A DNA stretch of 64,000 bases from Marisimplicoccus sp965655775 (GTDB lineage: Bacteria; Bacteroidota; Bacteroidia; Flavobacteriales; Flavobacteriaceae). The stretch lies in assembly GCA_965655775.1 (NCBI GenBank), contig CBFHHV010000003.1, positions 31,468 through 95,467 of the forward strand. The letters run 5' to 3'. A program made the position numbers and the translations under genes. The notes beneath the pieces are model-generated. The model saw nothing but the letters and a program-made list of their open reading frames with translations. It was not told the DNA's origin and did not search any database. Position 1 is the first letter of the stretch; the number at the start of each line of letters is the position of its first letter. Below, in pieces: positions 44,483-54,623 of this stretch.

Positions 44483-46335
44483 TGTTAAAGAAGTATTTAC
44501 TAATCTGGTTAACAATAATAGTTTCATTAATATTTATTATAAGACTAGCTTCTCTTCAATTGTCAAGTGATTCTTATTTTAATTCAGATTTCGCTATACA
44601 AGAATTATCTGTTTATCCAGAAAGAGGGTTAATTTTTGATAGAAACGGAAATCTTCTTGTGGCCAATCAGCCATCATATGAGTTGATTATAATCCCTGAA
44701 AACACTTCTGAATTTGACACAATTTCTTTTGCAAATTTAATTGATATGAATCAAGATGAATTAAAGAAAGAGATCAATAGTTCTATTGAATATTCAACAA
44801 AACTTCCATCAGTTATTAAATCACAAATATCAAAAGAGAAGAACGCATTTCTTCAGGAAAAAATATGGCTATTTGAAGGTTTTTATTTGAGGAAAAATTC
44901 TGTAAGAGATTACATTAAACCATTTGCGAGTAATGTAATAGGATACACAGGGGAGGTTGATAGAAATGATATTGCGGATAACTCTTACTATGAAAAAGGT
45001 GAAATGATAGGAAAACAAGGAATTGAAAAATATTATGAAGATGAATTGAAAGGTATTAAGGGTAAAAAGTATTTTCAAAAAGACAGATTTAATAGGGTTA
45101 TTGGACCATATAATAACTCTTTAAGTGATGTGAAACCTTCAAAAGCGAAAAACATAACTCTCACAATAGATATAGATCTTCAGGAATACGCTGAGAGTCT
45201 TCTTCAAAATAAAAGAGGTGGCGTTGTTGCAATTGAGCCATCAACTGGTGAAATTCTTACTTTAGTTAGCTCTCCAACATATAAATCAGAGCAATTTATT
45301 GGGCAAGACCGAACTGAAAATTTTAATAGACTTTTAAATGATTCAATTAATATGCCATTATTTGATAGATCTCTTCAAGCTCAATACTCTCCTGGCTCTC
45401 CGATGAAAATATTAAATGCCTTAATTGGTCTTCAAGAAGATGTAATTAATGAGAATACAACTTTCACATGTAATGCTGGACATTATTATGCTAGAAATGC
45501 TTTTATGGGATGTCATAATCCATTTGGAACTATAAGTAATTTAAGAAAAGGGATATATAACTCATGTAATACATACTTTGCTAAAACATATAGCCGTATA
45601 ATAGACAAGTATGAAACACCAAGTGAAGGTCTTGACAATTGGGCTAATCACATAAAAAGTTTTGGTCTTGGAGATTATTTAGGCTATGATTTATCTATAG
45701 GGAAGAAGGGGTTTATTCCGGAATCAGATTATTATAATCGATTTTATGGTGATAATAGATGGGGGTCTTCAACAACAATCTCAAATTCTATTGGCCAAGG
45801 AGAAATTCTAACTACTCCCATTCAAATGGCAAACTTTGCTTCTGCAATTGCTAATCGTGGTTATTATGTTAAACCTCATTTTGTAAAAAGAGTTGATAAT
45901 AAATCAATAAATAATAGAGATAAGAATTATACTACTATTGATAAAGAGAACTTCGAAATTGTAATTGATGGAATGGTAGATGTGGTTGATAGAGGAACTG
46001 CAAGAATTGCTAAGATTAGTGGAACTAGTGTTGCTGGCAAAACAGGTACTGTTGAAAATTTTATTTTGATTGAAAATGAGAAGAAACAGTTAACTGATCA
46101 CTCAACTTTTATAGCTTTTGCACCTGCTGAAGATCCGAAGATTGTTGTCTCCGTATTCATTGAAAATGGTTACTGGGGAAGTAGGTGGGCCGCACCAATT
46201 GCAAGCTTAATTATTGAGAAATACTTAAGAGAGGATGTTGGAAGAAAGTGGCTTGAAAATAGAATGGTTAATGGAAGTCTTACAGATGAATATGAAAAAC
46301 CTTACAAGTTTGAAAACTTTAGCATAAATGAATAG
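44482..46335 (+). CDS. mrdA: Penicillin-binding protein 2 (elongation transpeptidase)
   Basis: The monofunctional class B transpeptidase of the elongasome. It has 617 residues with a membrane anchor at about 5-23 and a pedestal domain (VYPERGLIFDRNGNLLVAN, GYTGEVDRND, GKQGIEKYYEDELKG). Active-site motifs are present: SPGSPMK (SxxK), SCN (SxN) and GKTGT (KTG). It is followed by rodA, its glycosyltransferase partner, with an eight-base overlap. All residues for activity appear intact. Confidence 0.96.
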   Translation: MLKKYLLIWLTIIVSLIFIIRLASLQLSSDSYFNSDFAIQELSVYPERGLIFDRNGNLLVANQPSYELIIIPENTSEFDTISFANLIDMNQDELKKEINSSIEYSTKLPSVIKSQISKEKNAFLQEKIWLFEGFYLRKNSVRDYIKPFASNVIGYTGEVDRNDIADNSYYEKGEMIGKQGIEKYYEDELKGIKGKKYFQKDRFNRVIGPYNNSLSDVKPSKAKNITLTIDIDLQEYAESLLQNKRGGVVAIEPSTGEILTLVSSPTYKSEQFIGQDRTENFNRLLNDSINMPLFDRSLQAQYSPGSPMKILNALIGLQEDVINENTTFTCNAGHYYARNAFMGCHNPFGTISNLRKGIYNSCNTYFAKTYSRIIDKYETPSEGLDNWANHIKSFGLGDYLGYDLSIGKKGFIPESDYYNRFYGDNRWGSSTTISNSIGQGEILTTPIQMANFASAIANRGYYVKPHFVKRVDNKSINNRDKNYTTIDKENFEIVIDGMVDVVDRGTARIAKISGTSVAGKTGTVENFILIENEKKQLTDHSTFIAFAPAEDPKIVVSVFIENGYWGSRWAAPIASLIIEKYLREDVGRKWLENRMVNGSLTDEYEKPYKFENFSINE

Positions 46336-47581
46336 AATATTAAAATATGACTTAATATCGCTCATTACTTATGCCCTTCTTGTTACTTTCGGAATTATAA
46401 ATGTTTATTCTTCAAGCTATACTGTGTCATTTACCTCCATTTTTGATTACACAACACTTGTAGGTAAACAATTAATTTTTCTGGTTGTAAGCTTGATTGC
46501 CTCACTAATTATAATATTTACTAAATCTAAATTTTTTGATAACATAGCTCCAATAGCTTACTCCTTATCTTTAGTATTATTGATAAGTCTTTTCTTTTTT
46601 GGAGTTGAAAGAGGCGGGGCAAAATCTTGGTATATATTAGGTCCTGTAAGTTTTCAACCTACTGAGTTTGCTAAATTATGTACTGCACTATTTTTAGCAA
46701 AATTTCTAAGTATTATTCAGACAGACCTTAATAAGACAAGGGACATTATTTTTGTTGGAACAATTATTTTTCTTCCTATTTTACTCATAACTCTTCAACC
46801 AGATCCAGGGTCAGCACTAGTTTTTTTTGCATTTATTTTCCCCATTTTACGAGAGGGCTTAGACTTAAGATTTTTCTATTTTGGAATAATAATTTTTTCA
46901 ATACTAATTCTTACTCTAATTTTTAACTTTTTTATATCTAGTGTAATCCTCTCAACTATATTTCTACTAATTATTCTATATAGAAGGAGAAGGAGAATAA
47001 GATTAAATTTTATTAAATCATTTATATCACTTCTATTTCTAATTAGTATATCTTTCTCGACTAACTATTTATTTGAGAATATACTCGAGCAAAGACACAG
47101 AGATAGAATAAATATAATCCTAGGAAAAGAAGTAGATGATAAAGGAATTGGTTATAATATAAATCAATCAAAAATAGCAATAAGTAATGGTGGTTTATTT
47201 GGAACTGGCTTTTTAGAAGGTACTCAAACAAAAGGTGATTTTGTTCCTAGACAACATACTGATTACATATTTAGTACAATTGGAGAGGAATGGGGGTTTT
47301 TGGGTACTTTTAGCACTATACTAATATTTTCTATATTAATTACACGGATTTCATCTAGAGCAGAAAAACAAGCAAATCATTTTAGAAGAATATACTGCCA
47401 TTGTTTTTCAAGTCTTCTTTTTATTCATTTTTTTATAAATATTGGAATGTCAATAGGTTTAGTTCCTTCTATAGGTATTCCTCTTCCATATATTAGCTAT
47501 GGAGGATCTAGCCTATTAATTTTTAGTATAATGTTTTTTATCTACTTAAATTTTGACTCGAGCAGATTAAAAGAAGATTAA
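46328..47581 (+). CDS. rodA: Peptidoglycan glycosyltransferase RodA (SEDS family)
   Basis: A 417-residue polytopic SEDS enzyme that polymerises lipid II for lateral wall growth. LGPVSFQPTEFAKL, LQPDPGSALVF, RQHTDYIFSTIGEEWGF and the C-terminal PLPYISYGGSSLL are family signatures; the Asp in FVPRQHTDYIF and the Pro-rich loops match RodA/FtsW. It closes the mre operon, and its stop interlocks with the stop of convergent prc (TTAA). Confidence 0.95.
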   Translation: MNRILKYDLISLITYALLVTFGIINVYSSSYTVSFTSIFDYTTLVGKQLIFLVVSLIASLIIIFTKSKFFDNIAPIAYSLSLVLLISLFFFGVERGGAKSWYILGPVSFQPTEFAKLCTALFLAKFLSIIQTDLNKTRDIIFVGTIIFLPILLITLQPDPGSALVFFAFIFPILREGLDLRFFYFGIIIFSILILTLIFNFFISSVILSTIFLLIILYRRRRRIRLNFIKSFISLLFLISISFSTNYLFENILEQRHRDRINIILGKEVDDKGIGYNINQSKIAISNGGLFGTGFLEGTQTKGDFVPRQHTDYIFSTIGEEWGFLGTFSTILIFSILITRISSRAEKQANHFRRIYCHCFSSLLFIHFFINIGMSIGLVPSIGIPLPYISYGGSSLLIFSIMFFIYLNFDSSRLKED

Positions 47582-49704
47582 TCTTTATTTAATTGAGATA
47601 AAATCTGACCCCCCTCAATTGATGATAGATCTTTTAAAAGATTCATAGCCTCATTGACATAGATGTCTTTTTCTAAGGACTTAATCCATCTATCTCTTTT
47701 TTCTTTAATATCATCATTGTATGAGCTATCAGTGTTTTGATTACTTTCATTCCAATCAAATACATACGGTGAGATGAATTCATCAATAATTTTTAATTTA
47801 TCACCTTGTGATTTAAGATTTTCTTGATCTTCTTTATAAGACTCATAATCTAAAGAAATTATTTTATTGTCTTGATTAGATTTAACTAGCTTAGCATGTT
47901 GATCAATCAGAGAAAAGTATTCATTCTCACTAATTCTTTTTTTACTTTTTTCAACTGCTTGAGAATAATTAAAAATTTTAGAGGAATTGTCATATCTAGC
48001 TGGATCAATCTTATTCCAGTTTAATGGGTTATCCAAGTCCTTTTCCCCAATATCAACATAACTATATCTATTTGGAAATACTAGATCACTTTTAACACCT
48101 TCCAATTGAGTAGATCCACCATTTACTCGGTAAAACATATCTGTTGTAATTTTGAGAGAGCCTAAATCCCCATAAGTGTTTCCGGAAATTACATTATTTA
48201 AATCAATAATATTTTGGACTGTTCCTTTACCATAAGTTTGTTTACTACCAAGTATTACAGCTCTGTTATAATCTTGTAAAGCAGCTGCTAAAATTTCTGA
48301 TGCAGATGCAGAAAACTCGTTAACCATTATAACAAGTGGTCCATCCCATAATATTGAAGAATCATTATCTCTAAGTATCTCTTTTCTTCCACCAATACTT
48401 TTAACTTGAACTACTGGACCTTTTTCAATAAAAAATCCAGTAATATCAACTACAGTTTTCAGAGACCCACCCCCATTATTCCTGAGATCTAAAATTAAGC
48501 CGTCAATTCCTTTATTTTTTAGGGAAATAATTTCTTTCTTTATATCGCTTGCAGCATTACGCTCACCATAATCATCAAAATCTACATAAAATCTTGGTAA
48601 GTTTATTAATCCGTATTTATTAGTGTCATCATCTATAATTGAAGATTTAGCATACGTTTCTTCAAGCTCAACTATATCTCTAGTTATTTCTACTTGTTCT
48701 ATACCACCATCAACCCTTTTTACAGTTAAGTATACATTTGTTCCTTTTTCTCCTTTTATTAGATCTGTTGCATCACTTAATTTCATTAAAGATATTTCTT
48801 GTGGTTCTTCTTCTTTAGACTGAGCAACAGCAATTATTATATCTCCAACATTCAATAGGTTATCTCTCCAGACTGGACCACCTATAATAACTTCCGAAAT
48901 TTCAACCTGTTGATTTCTTTTAAATAATCTTGCACCTATACCTTGAAACTTTCCAGAAATATTTTGATCAAAGACTTCTTTTGCTTCAGGAGCTAAATAA
49001 GTTGTGTGAGGATCATACTGGGTCACTATTGAATTTAAATAGATAGAGAACCAGTCTTTTCTCTCAAGCTCACTGTTGAACTGGAAAAAGTCTCTAAGAT
49101 TATCATTTATTGATTTTCTAGATTCAATCTCAATTTCTGAATCTGTTTTTGTTTTATCGTCTTCAATATTTATTTCTTTTTTTGAGGCAAACCCGTCTAA
49201 AGCAGAGAGCTTAAGTCTTTTTCTCCAAAGTTTTTTTAATTCTTCAATACCATCAACATATTCCTGATTTTCATAGTCAAGATTAATTTCCTCATCTATG
49301 TTAAAGTTGAAAGGAGTGAATAAGACTTCCGGATAAAAACTTTCAACCTCATCCATTCTTCTTTCCAATGTTTCATAGACTAAGTTAAAAAAAGTAATAT
49401 CAGATGATTTTATTTGGTCATCAATTGATAGTCTATATTGGGAAAATAGTTCAATGTCTGACTTAAGTAAAAATCTTTTTTGTGAGTCAACTGCATCGAT
49501 AAAGTCCTCATAAACATTTATTGAAAAATCATCATTAATTATTTTAGGATCATAGTGTAATTTATCTAGCACATATGAAACTAGATCAACAAGAAGTTTA
49601 TCTTTATTTGGCTCGTCACTTGAGAATTTTGTGTTTGAAACCTCGAAGTAAATAACCAATGATACTACAGCAGATATTAAAAAGCCAAATATTCTTAAAA
49701 ACAT
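47578..49704 (-). CDS. prc: Carboxy-terminal processing (tail-specific) protease, S41A family
   Basis: A 708-residue envelope protease that trims or degrades proteins from the C-terminus. It has an N-terminal signal anchor (about 4-22), a Tsp-type N-domain, a PDZ domain (GIGARLFKRNQQVEISEVI, PVWRDNLLNVGDII) and a catalytic domain. The Ser is in NEFSASASEI and the Lys in KQTYGKGTV. A Tsp-type C-terminal region of about 150 residues follows. Length is usual. It appears to be a single-gene unit. Confidence 0.95.
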   Translation of the reverse strand: MFLRIFGFLISAVVSLVIYFEVSNTKFSSDEPNKDKLLVDLVSYVLDKLHYDPKIINDDFSINVYEDFIDAVDSQKRFLLKSDIELFSQYRLSIDDQIKSSDITFFNLVYETLERRMDEVESFYPEVLFTPFNFNIDEEINLDYENQEYVDGIEELKKLWRKRLKLSALDGFASKKEINIEDDKTKTDSEIEIESRKSINDNLRDFFQFNSELERKDWFSIYLNSIVTQYDPHTTYLAPEAKEVFDQNISGKFQGIGARLFKRNQQVEISEVIIGGPVWRDNLLNVGDIIIAVAQSKEEEPQEISLMKLSDATDLIKGEKGTNVYLTVKRVDGGIEQVEITRDIVELEETYAKSSIIDDDTNKYGLINLPRFYVDFDDYGERNAASDIKKEIISLKNKGIDGLILDLRNNGGGSLKTVVDITGFFIEKGPVVQVKSIGGRKEILRDNDSSILWDGPLVIMVNEFSASASEILAAALQDYNRAVILGSKQTYGKGTVQNIIDLNNVISGNTYGDLGSLKITTDMFYRVNGGSTQLEGVKSDLVFPNRYSYVDIGEKDLDNPLNWNKIDPARYDNSSKIFNYSQAVEKSKKRISENEYFSLIDQHAKLVKSNQDNKIISLDYESYKEDQENLKSQGDKLKIIDEFISPYVFDWNESNQNTDSSYNDDIKEKRDRWIKSLEKDIYVNEAMNLLKDLSSIEGGQILSQLNKD

Positions 49705-49811
49705 GATGCTAAATTAATTTAAAAAAAAACAAGTAAGACAGAATAACAGTAAACTTTATGTTAAAGTTAAAGTAGTGAATCGTTTTTATATCTTTACATC
49801 AAATAAAATTT

Positions 49812-50582
49812 ATGGCAAAACCGCTAATATTAGTAACAAATGATGATGGTATAAATGCACCAGGTATTAGAACATTGATTAATGTAATGAAAGATGTTGG
49901 AGATATCATTGTTGTTGCTCCAGATAGCCCTCAATCAGGTATGGGGCATGCCATAACTATAAATTCTACTCTTCACTCTTCTAGGATTACTCCAAAGGAT
50001 AGTGAGATTATTGAATATAGCTGTTCAGGGACTCCTGCAGATTGTGTTAAATTGGCAATAAATGAACTTATGCCAAGAAAGCCTGATTTATGTGTTTCAG
50101 GTATTAATCATGGTTCAAATTCATCAATTAATGTTATATACTCAGGGACAATGAGTGCAGCTATTGAAGCAGGCATTGAAGGTGTTCCAGCAATTGGTTT
50201 TTCATTACTTGATTATAGATGGAATGCGAATTTTAATGAATCTAAAGATTATATAAAAAAAATTACTGAAAATGCATTAAAAAATGGTATACCTAAAGGA
50301 GTTGTTTTAAACATAAATATTCCTTCAGTAGAAAAATCTATGATTAAAGGAGTAAAAGTTTGTAGACAGGCTAATGCTTCATGGGTAGAGGAGTTTGATA
50401 AAAGAAAGAATCCATTAGGACAAGAATATTATTGGTTAACGGGAAAGTTTGTAAATAAAGATAAGGGAGAGGATACTGATGAATGGGCGCTAAATCAAAA
50501 TTACATATCTATTGTCCCAGTTGAATTTGACTTAACTGCTCATCATGCCATTCAGGAATTAAATGAATGGAATTTTAAATGA
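49812..50582 (+). CDS. surE: 5'-nucleotidase SurE
   Basis: A metal-dependent nucleotide phosphatase of 256 residues. The N-terminal LVTNDDGINAPGI carries the metal-binding Asp pair, and GMGHAITINS, CSGTPADCVKLA and SGINHGSN are family motifs. It is followed by lpxB with a four-base ATGA overlap. A near match to the -7 consensus (TATCTTTA) lies about 16 bases upstream of the ATG. Confidence 0.96.
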   Translation: MAKPLILVTNDDGINAPGIRTLINVMKDVGDIIVVAPDSPQSGMGHAITINSTLHSSRITPKDSEIIEYSCSGTPADCVKLAINELMPRKPDLCVSGINHGSNSSINVIYSGTMSAAIEAGIEGVPAIGFSLLDYRWNANFNESKDYIKKITENALKNGIPKGVVLNINIPSVEKSMIKGVKVCRQANASWVEEFDKRKNPLGQEYYWLTGKFVNKDKGEDTDEWALNQNYISIVPVEFDLTAHHAIQELNEWNFK

Positions 50583-51676
50583 AATACTACATAATTGCAG
50601 GGGAAGCTTCCGGTGATCTTTATGGATCAAAATTAATTGATGAAATATTATCAATTGATAAAAAAGCTGAAATAAGATTTTGGGGTGGTGATAATATGAT
50701 AAAAAGTGGAGGCTATAATGTTAAGCACATAAAGAAACTTGCCTTTATGGGATTTTATGAGGTTTTAAAAAATATTACAACTATTGTTAAGAATATTAAC
50801 TTCTGCAAAAATGACATCAAGGAGTTTGATCCCGACAGAATAATTTATATAGACTATCCTGGATTTAATCTTAAAATTTGTAAATGGGCTAAAAATAACG
50901 GGTATAAAAACTATTATTATATAAGTCCACAAATATGGGCATGGAAAGAGAATAGGATTAAATCAATTAAAAATAACATTGATAAACTATTTGTAATTTT
51001 CCCTTTTGAGAAGGAATATTATAAAGAAAAGCATAAAATGGAAGTAGAGTTTTATGGTCATCCATTAATTGAACAAATCGATAATTTTAATTCTAGTAAA
51101 GAGTTCCTCAAGAAAAACAATATTAACAAGGGAAGAGATATAATTACTTTATTACCAGGTAGTAGATCACAGGAGATTAATTCAATGCTGCCAATTTTTT
51201 TGACATTAAAAAAACATTTTTCAAACTATGAATTCATAGTGGCTGGTGTTAAAAATGTTAACGATAGCGTTTATCAACCTGCCTTGGACATAAATGTGAA
51301 AGTAGTTTACAATCAGACTTATGATCTGTTATCTCATTCAAAAATAGCAGTTGTTACAAGTGGAACAGCATCTCTTGAGTGTGCACTTTTCAAAGTTCCA
51401 CAAATAGTGTGTTATAAAACAAGTAGTATTAGTTACTTTATTGGTAAATCATTTGTAAATATTAGTTTTATTTCACTTGTTAATATCATTCTAAAAAAAG
51501 GTGTTGTTAAAGAGCTTATTCAAAATGACTTAACGGAAAAAAAGCTAATAAACGAGTTATCCAATCTACTTAGTGGTAATAGAATTTCAGATATGCTTGA
51601 TGAGTATTCTAAAATATATTCAATGCTATCTTTGAAAGGTACTTCAAAGAAAATAGTTAATTCAATTATTGGATAA
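50579..51676 (+). CDS. lpxB: Lipid-A-disaccharide synthase
   Basis: A peripheral inner-membrane glycosyltransferase that joins UDP-diacylglucosamine and lipid X to make the lipid A backbone. The 365-residue protein begins YYIIAGEASGDLYGS, the usual N-terminal motif. IDYPGFNLKI, YYISPQIWAWKENR, LLPGSRSQEI and TSGTASLECAL are diagnostic. Presence of lpxB with lptC and lptE shows that the organism makes and exports LPS. Coupled to surE, an arrangement common in Flavobacteriia. Confidence 0.96.
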   Translation: MKYYIIAGEASGDLYGSKLIDEILSIDKKAEIRFWGGDNMIKSGGYNVKHIKKLAFMGFYEVLKNITTIVKNINFCKNDIKEFDPDRIIYIDYPGFNLKICKWAKNNGYKNYYYISPQIWAWKENRIKSIKNNIDKLFVIFPFEKEYYKEKHKMEVEFYGHPLIEQIDNFNSSKEFLKKNNINKGRDIITLLPGSRSQEINSMLPIFLTLKKHFSNYEFIVAGVKNVNDSVYQPALDINVKVVYNQTYDLLSHSKIAVVTSGTASLECALFKVPQIVCYKTSSISYFIGKSFVNISFISLVNIILKKGVVKELIQNDLTEKKLINELSNLLSGNRISDMLDEYSKIYSMLSLKGTSKKIVNSIIG

Positions 51677-51686
51677 TCTGATTTTG

Positions 51687-53240
51687 CTATTCAATTCCAT
51701 GCATCATAGCTACAATCTTTTTATTTGCCAATATCATCATTAGCCCTACAAAAGCCGGAAGGATAGTAAAAATTAAAAAGAAAACTGCCATTCCATAGTC
51801 TTCAACTATTGGATCAATATAACTTCCTGTAATTCCTGCACTATAGTTAGCAATGAAATTAGCTACAAACCATACTCCAAACATTAGCCCAACAAGTCTT
51901 TGAGGAGCTAATTTACTTACATAAGAAAGCCCTACAGGAGAGACACAAAGCTCACCAAGGGTATGAAATAAATATGCTAAAATTAGAAAGATCATGCTTT
52001 GAGAAGCAGTTGCAGCTCCCAAAGGAATATTAATAGATCCAAATGACAATATTGCAAAACCAAAAGATAAAAGCATTAATCCAATGCCAAACTTAACAGG
52101 ACCTGATGGATTATACTTTGTTTGCCATATTTTTGAAAGCACAGGAGCAAAAACTATTATAAAAAATGAATTTAAAATTGCAAACCATGAGGCAGGTACT
52201 TCAGTTGAATCCTTTGAGAATTCTCTAGTTAGCATCCATATGACAATAGCCCAAATAATAACAAAGCTTGAAGCTAAGAAAATATTGGAAATAGCATATT
52301 TTTCAAAAGTGTTTTTAAATAATAAATAAAGGATTATAGTTATTATAATCATTGGAACAATAGTTAATAGTGAATTAACAATTTTGAATATTAAAGCTCC
52401 AGTGCCTGCCAGATCTCTATTAGTATAGTCATTTGCAAAAATTGTCATACTACCCCCAGCTTGCTCAAAACCCCACCAAAAAAAGATTGTAACAAAGGAG
52501 AAAATACCTATTACAATTAATCTTTCGGTTGTAACTTTTAAAGAAACTTTACTTTCAGTTTGTTCATTAATTTCTTTTTTTGTTTTGTTTTTAGATAGTC
52601 CTATATCTCCAAATATCTTTTGACCAAAATGAAATTGAAGCATACCAAACAACATGAATATTCCAGCTAAACCAAACCCATAATGCCAATTAACTGTCTC
52701 ACCTATATAACCACATAGAAGAATTCCTAGAAATGCTCCAGAGTTTATCCCCATGTAGAATATTGTGTATGCAGCATCTTTTATTTTACCTTCATCTTTA
52801 TACATTTGCCCTACGATTGAACTTATATTAGGCTTAAAGAAACCATTTCCAATGATTAACAAACTCAAGCCAACATATAAATAGAAGTCATAGAAAACTT
52901 CAAGAGCCATCGCTGCATGACCAAGAGTCATGAGTAAGGCTCCTATGACAACAGCCTTTCTATATCCGAGGAATTTATCTGCAAGGAGACCACCAAAAAT
53001 TGGAGTTATATAAACAAGCCCTGTATACCAAGCATACAAAACAAGAGCATCTTTTCTATCCCATCCCCAACCCTGATTATCTAGAGATGAAATAAGGAAG
53101 AGCACAAGTATAGCTCGCATTCCATAATAAGAAAATCTTTCCCACATCTCCGTAAAGAAAAGAGTAAAAAGACCAGAAGGATGACCTAAAATTGTACGTT
53201 GATTTATCTCATCCCCATTAAAGATATTTAGTTTCTCCAT
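51687..53240 (-). CDS. POT/PTR-family peptide MFS transporter
   Basis: A 517-residue proton-coupled oligopeptide symporter with about 14 membrane segments. The ExxERFxYYG proton-coupling motif is visible as TEMWERFSYYGMRA. The PTR2 signature blocks GGLLADKFLGYRKAVVIGA (in sections), FKPNISSIVGQMY and GINSGAFLGILLCGYIGE follow, and LGELCVSPVGLSYVSKLAP is near the C-terminus. It is unlinked to a peptidase gene and convergent with lpxB. Probably imports di- and tripeptides. Confidence 0.95.
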   Translation of the reverse strand: MEKLNIFNGDEINQRTILGHPSGLFTLFFTEMWERFSYYGMRAILVLFLISSLDNQGWGWDRKDALVLYAWYTGLVYITPIFGGLLADKFLGYRKAVVIGALLMTLGHAAMALEVFYDFYLYVGLSLLIIGNGFFKPNISSIVGQMYKDEGKIKDAAYTIFYMGINSGAFLGILLCGYIGETVNWHYGFGLAGIFMLFGMLQFHFGQKIFGDIGLSKNKTKKEINEQTESKVSLKVTTERLIVIGIFSFVTIFFWWGFEQAGGSMTIFANDYTNRDLAGTGALIFKIVNSLLTIVPMIIITIILYLLFKNTFEKYAISNIFLASSFVIIWAIVIWMLTREFSKDSTEVPASWFAILNSFFIIVFAPVLSKIWQTKYNPSGPVKFGIGLMLLSFGFAILSFGSINIPLGAATASQSMIFLILAYLFHTLGELCVSPVGLSYVSKLAPQRLVGLMFGVWFVANFIANYSAGITGSYIDPIVEDYGMAVFFLIFTILPAFVGLMMILANKKIVAMMHGIE

Positions 53241-53306
53241 AGATAGTGTTAGCTAGGATTAAATTGAGATTGATTTCACTTATATTTACATAAAGTAAAG
53301 AAAATT

Positions 53307-54617
53307 ATGCCAGAAAAAATAATTGGTTTTTCAAAACTTTCAAGAGATGAGAAAATAAGTTGGGTTAGCAAAAATTTTCTTGATAATTCAAATGAATTTG
53401 AAGATATTTTAAATAAATATTTAAATGATGATAAAGATATCCAATCAATTCATGATTCACTTTCAGAAAACGCTATATCTAATTTTCATCTACCCTATTC
53501 TATATCTCCTAATTTTTTAATAAATCATAAAAATTATTGTGTTCCATTAGTTACTGAAGAAAGCTCAGTAGTTGCCGCATTGTCTAATTCCTCAAAATTT
53601 TGGTATGATAGAGGAGGCTTTAAATCTAAAGTAATTTCAAAAATTAAGACTGGTCAGATTCACTTCAAGTATAATGGGAATTCAGAAAATCTTGAAAAAT
53701 TTATAAATGATAATGAACATAGATTAATTGGATCAACTGACAGAATAACAAAAAAAATGAGAGAAAGAGGTGGAGGAATATCAAAGATTAGGTTAGTTAA
53801 TAAATCTAAAGAATTAAAATCCTATTATCAACTAAATGTAGATTTTGAAACAATAGATTCAATGGGTGCAAATTTCATTAATTCCTGTTTAGAAATAATA
53901 TCAAAGAAGTTTCATCAGCTATTGAATGATTCTCCTCAGTTTAAAGAATCTGAAAAAAAAATCGAAGTGATAATGTCCATTTTATCAAATTATACTCCTG
54001 AATGTATTGTTGAATCTTCATTAGAGTGTAAAATAGGTGATCTAGGTGATATTGATGGCATGTCTTCAGAAGAATTTGCCTTAAGATTTAAAAATGCATT
54101 TGATATCGCAGATATAGATATTAATAGAGCAGTTACACATAATAAAGGAATAATGAATGGTGTTGATGCGGTTTTAATTTCAACGGGAAATGATTTTAGG
54201 GCAGTTGAAGCAGGGGTTCATGCTTTTGCATCTAGTAAGGGGAAATACAAAAGTCTATCAGATTGCACAATTATTGATAATATTTTTAAAATTAGTCTGA
54301 GGATCCCTTTATCAGTTGGAACAGTAGGTGGAATAACAGACGTGCATCCTATGGTAAAACTATCACTGAAGCTTTTAAAGAGTCCAACATCAGATGATCT
54401 AATGAATATTATTTGTTCTGTTGGTTTAGCACAAAATTTTGCGGCTGTAAAATCATTAGTTACTACTGGGATACAAAAAGGGCATATGAAAATGCATCTA
54501 ATAAACCTTCTGATTAAACAAAATGCTACTAAAAATCAAATAGACAAATCTGAAGAGTATTTTAGAGATAAAGAGATCAATAGTGAATCTATAAAAGATT
54601 TCCTTGACCAAAATTAA
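53307..54617 (+). CDS. mvaA: Hydroxymethylglutaryl-CoA reductase, class II
   Basis: Makes mevalonate from HMG-CoA (or the reverse). The 436-residue, soluble, class II form is recognised by ENAISNFHLPYSISPNF, LVTEESSVVAALSN (catalytic Glu), DSMGANFINSCLE, THNKGIMNG (catalytic Lys280), ISTGND (Asp296) and the C-terminal KGHM (His393). There is no membrane domain. It is followed after six bases by a GHMP kinase gene, giving a mevalonate-pathway pair. In Flavobacteriia this route supplies isoprenoids, so the enzyme probably runs in the biosynthetic direction although class II was first known as degradative. Confidence 0.94.
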   Translation: MPEKIIGFSKLSRDEKISWVSKNFLDNSNEFEDILNKYLNDDKDIQSIHDSLSENAISNFHLPYSISPNFLINHKNYCVPLVTEESSVVAALSNSSKFWYDRGGFKSKVISKIKTGQIHFKYNGNSENLEKFINDNEHRLIGSTDRITKKMRERGGGISKIRLVNKSKELKSYYQLNVDFETIDSMGANFINSCLEIISKKFHQLLNDSPQFKESEKKIEVIMSILSNYTPECIVESSLECKIGDLGDIDGMSSEEFALRFKNAFDIADIDINRAVTHNKGIMNGVDAVLISTGNDFRAVEAGVHAFASSKGKYKSLSDCTIIDNIFKISLRIPLSVGTVGGITDVHPMVKLSLKLLKSPTSDDLMNIICSVGLAQNFAAVKSLVTTGIQKGHMKMHLINLLIKQNATKNQIDKSEEYFRDKEINSESIKDFLDQN

Positions 54618-54623
54618 TCAATT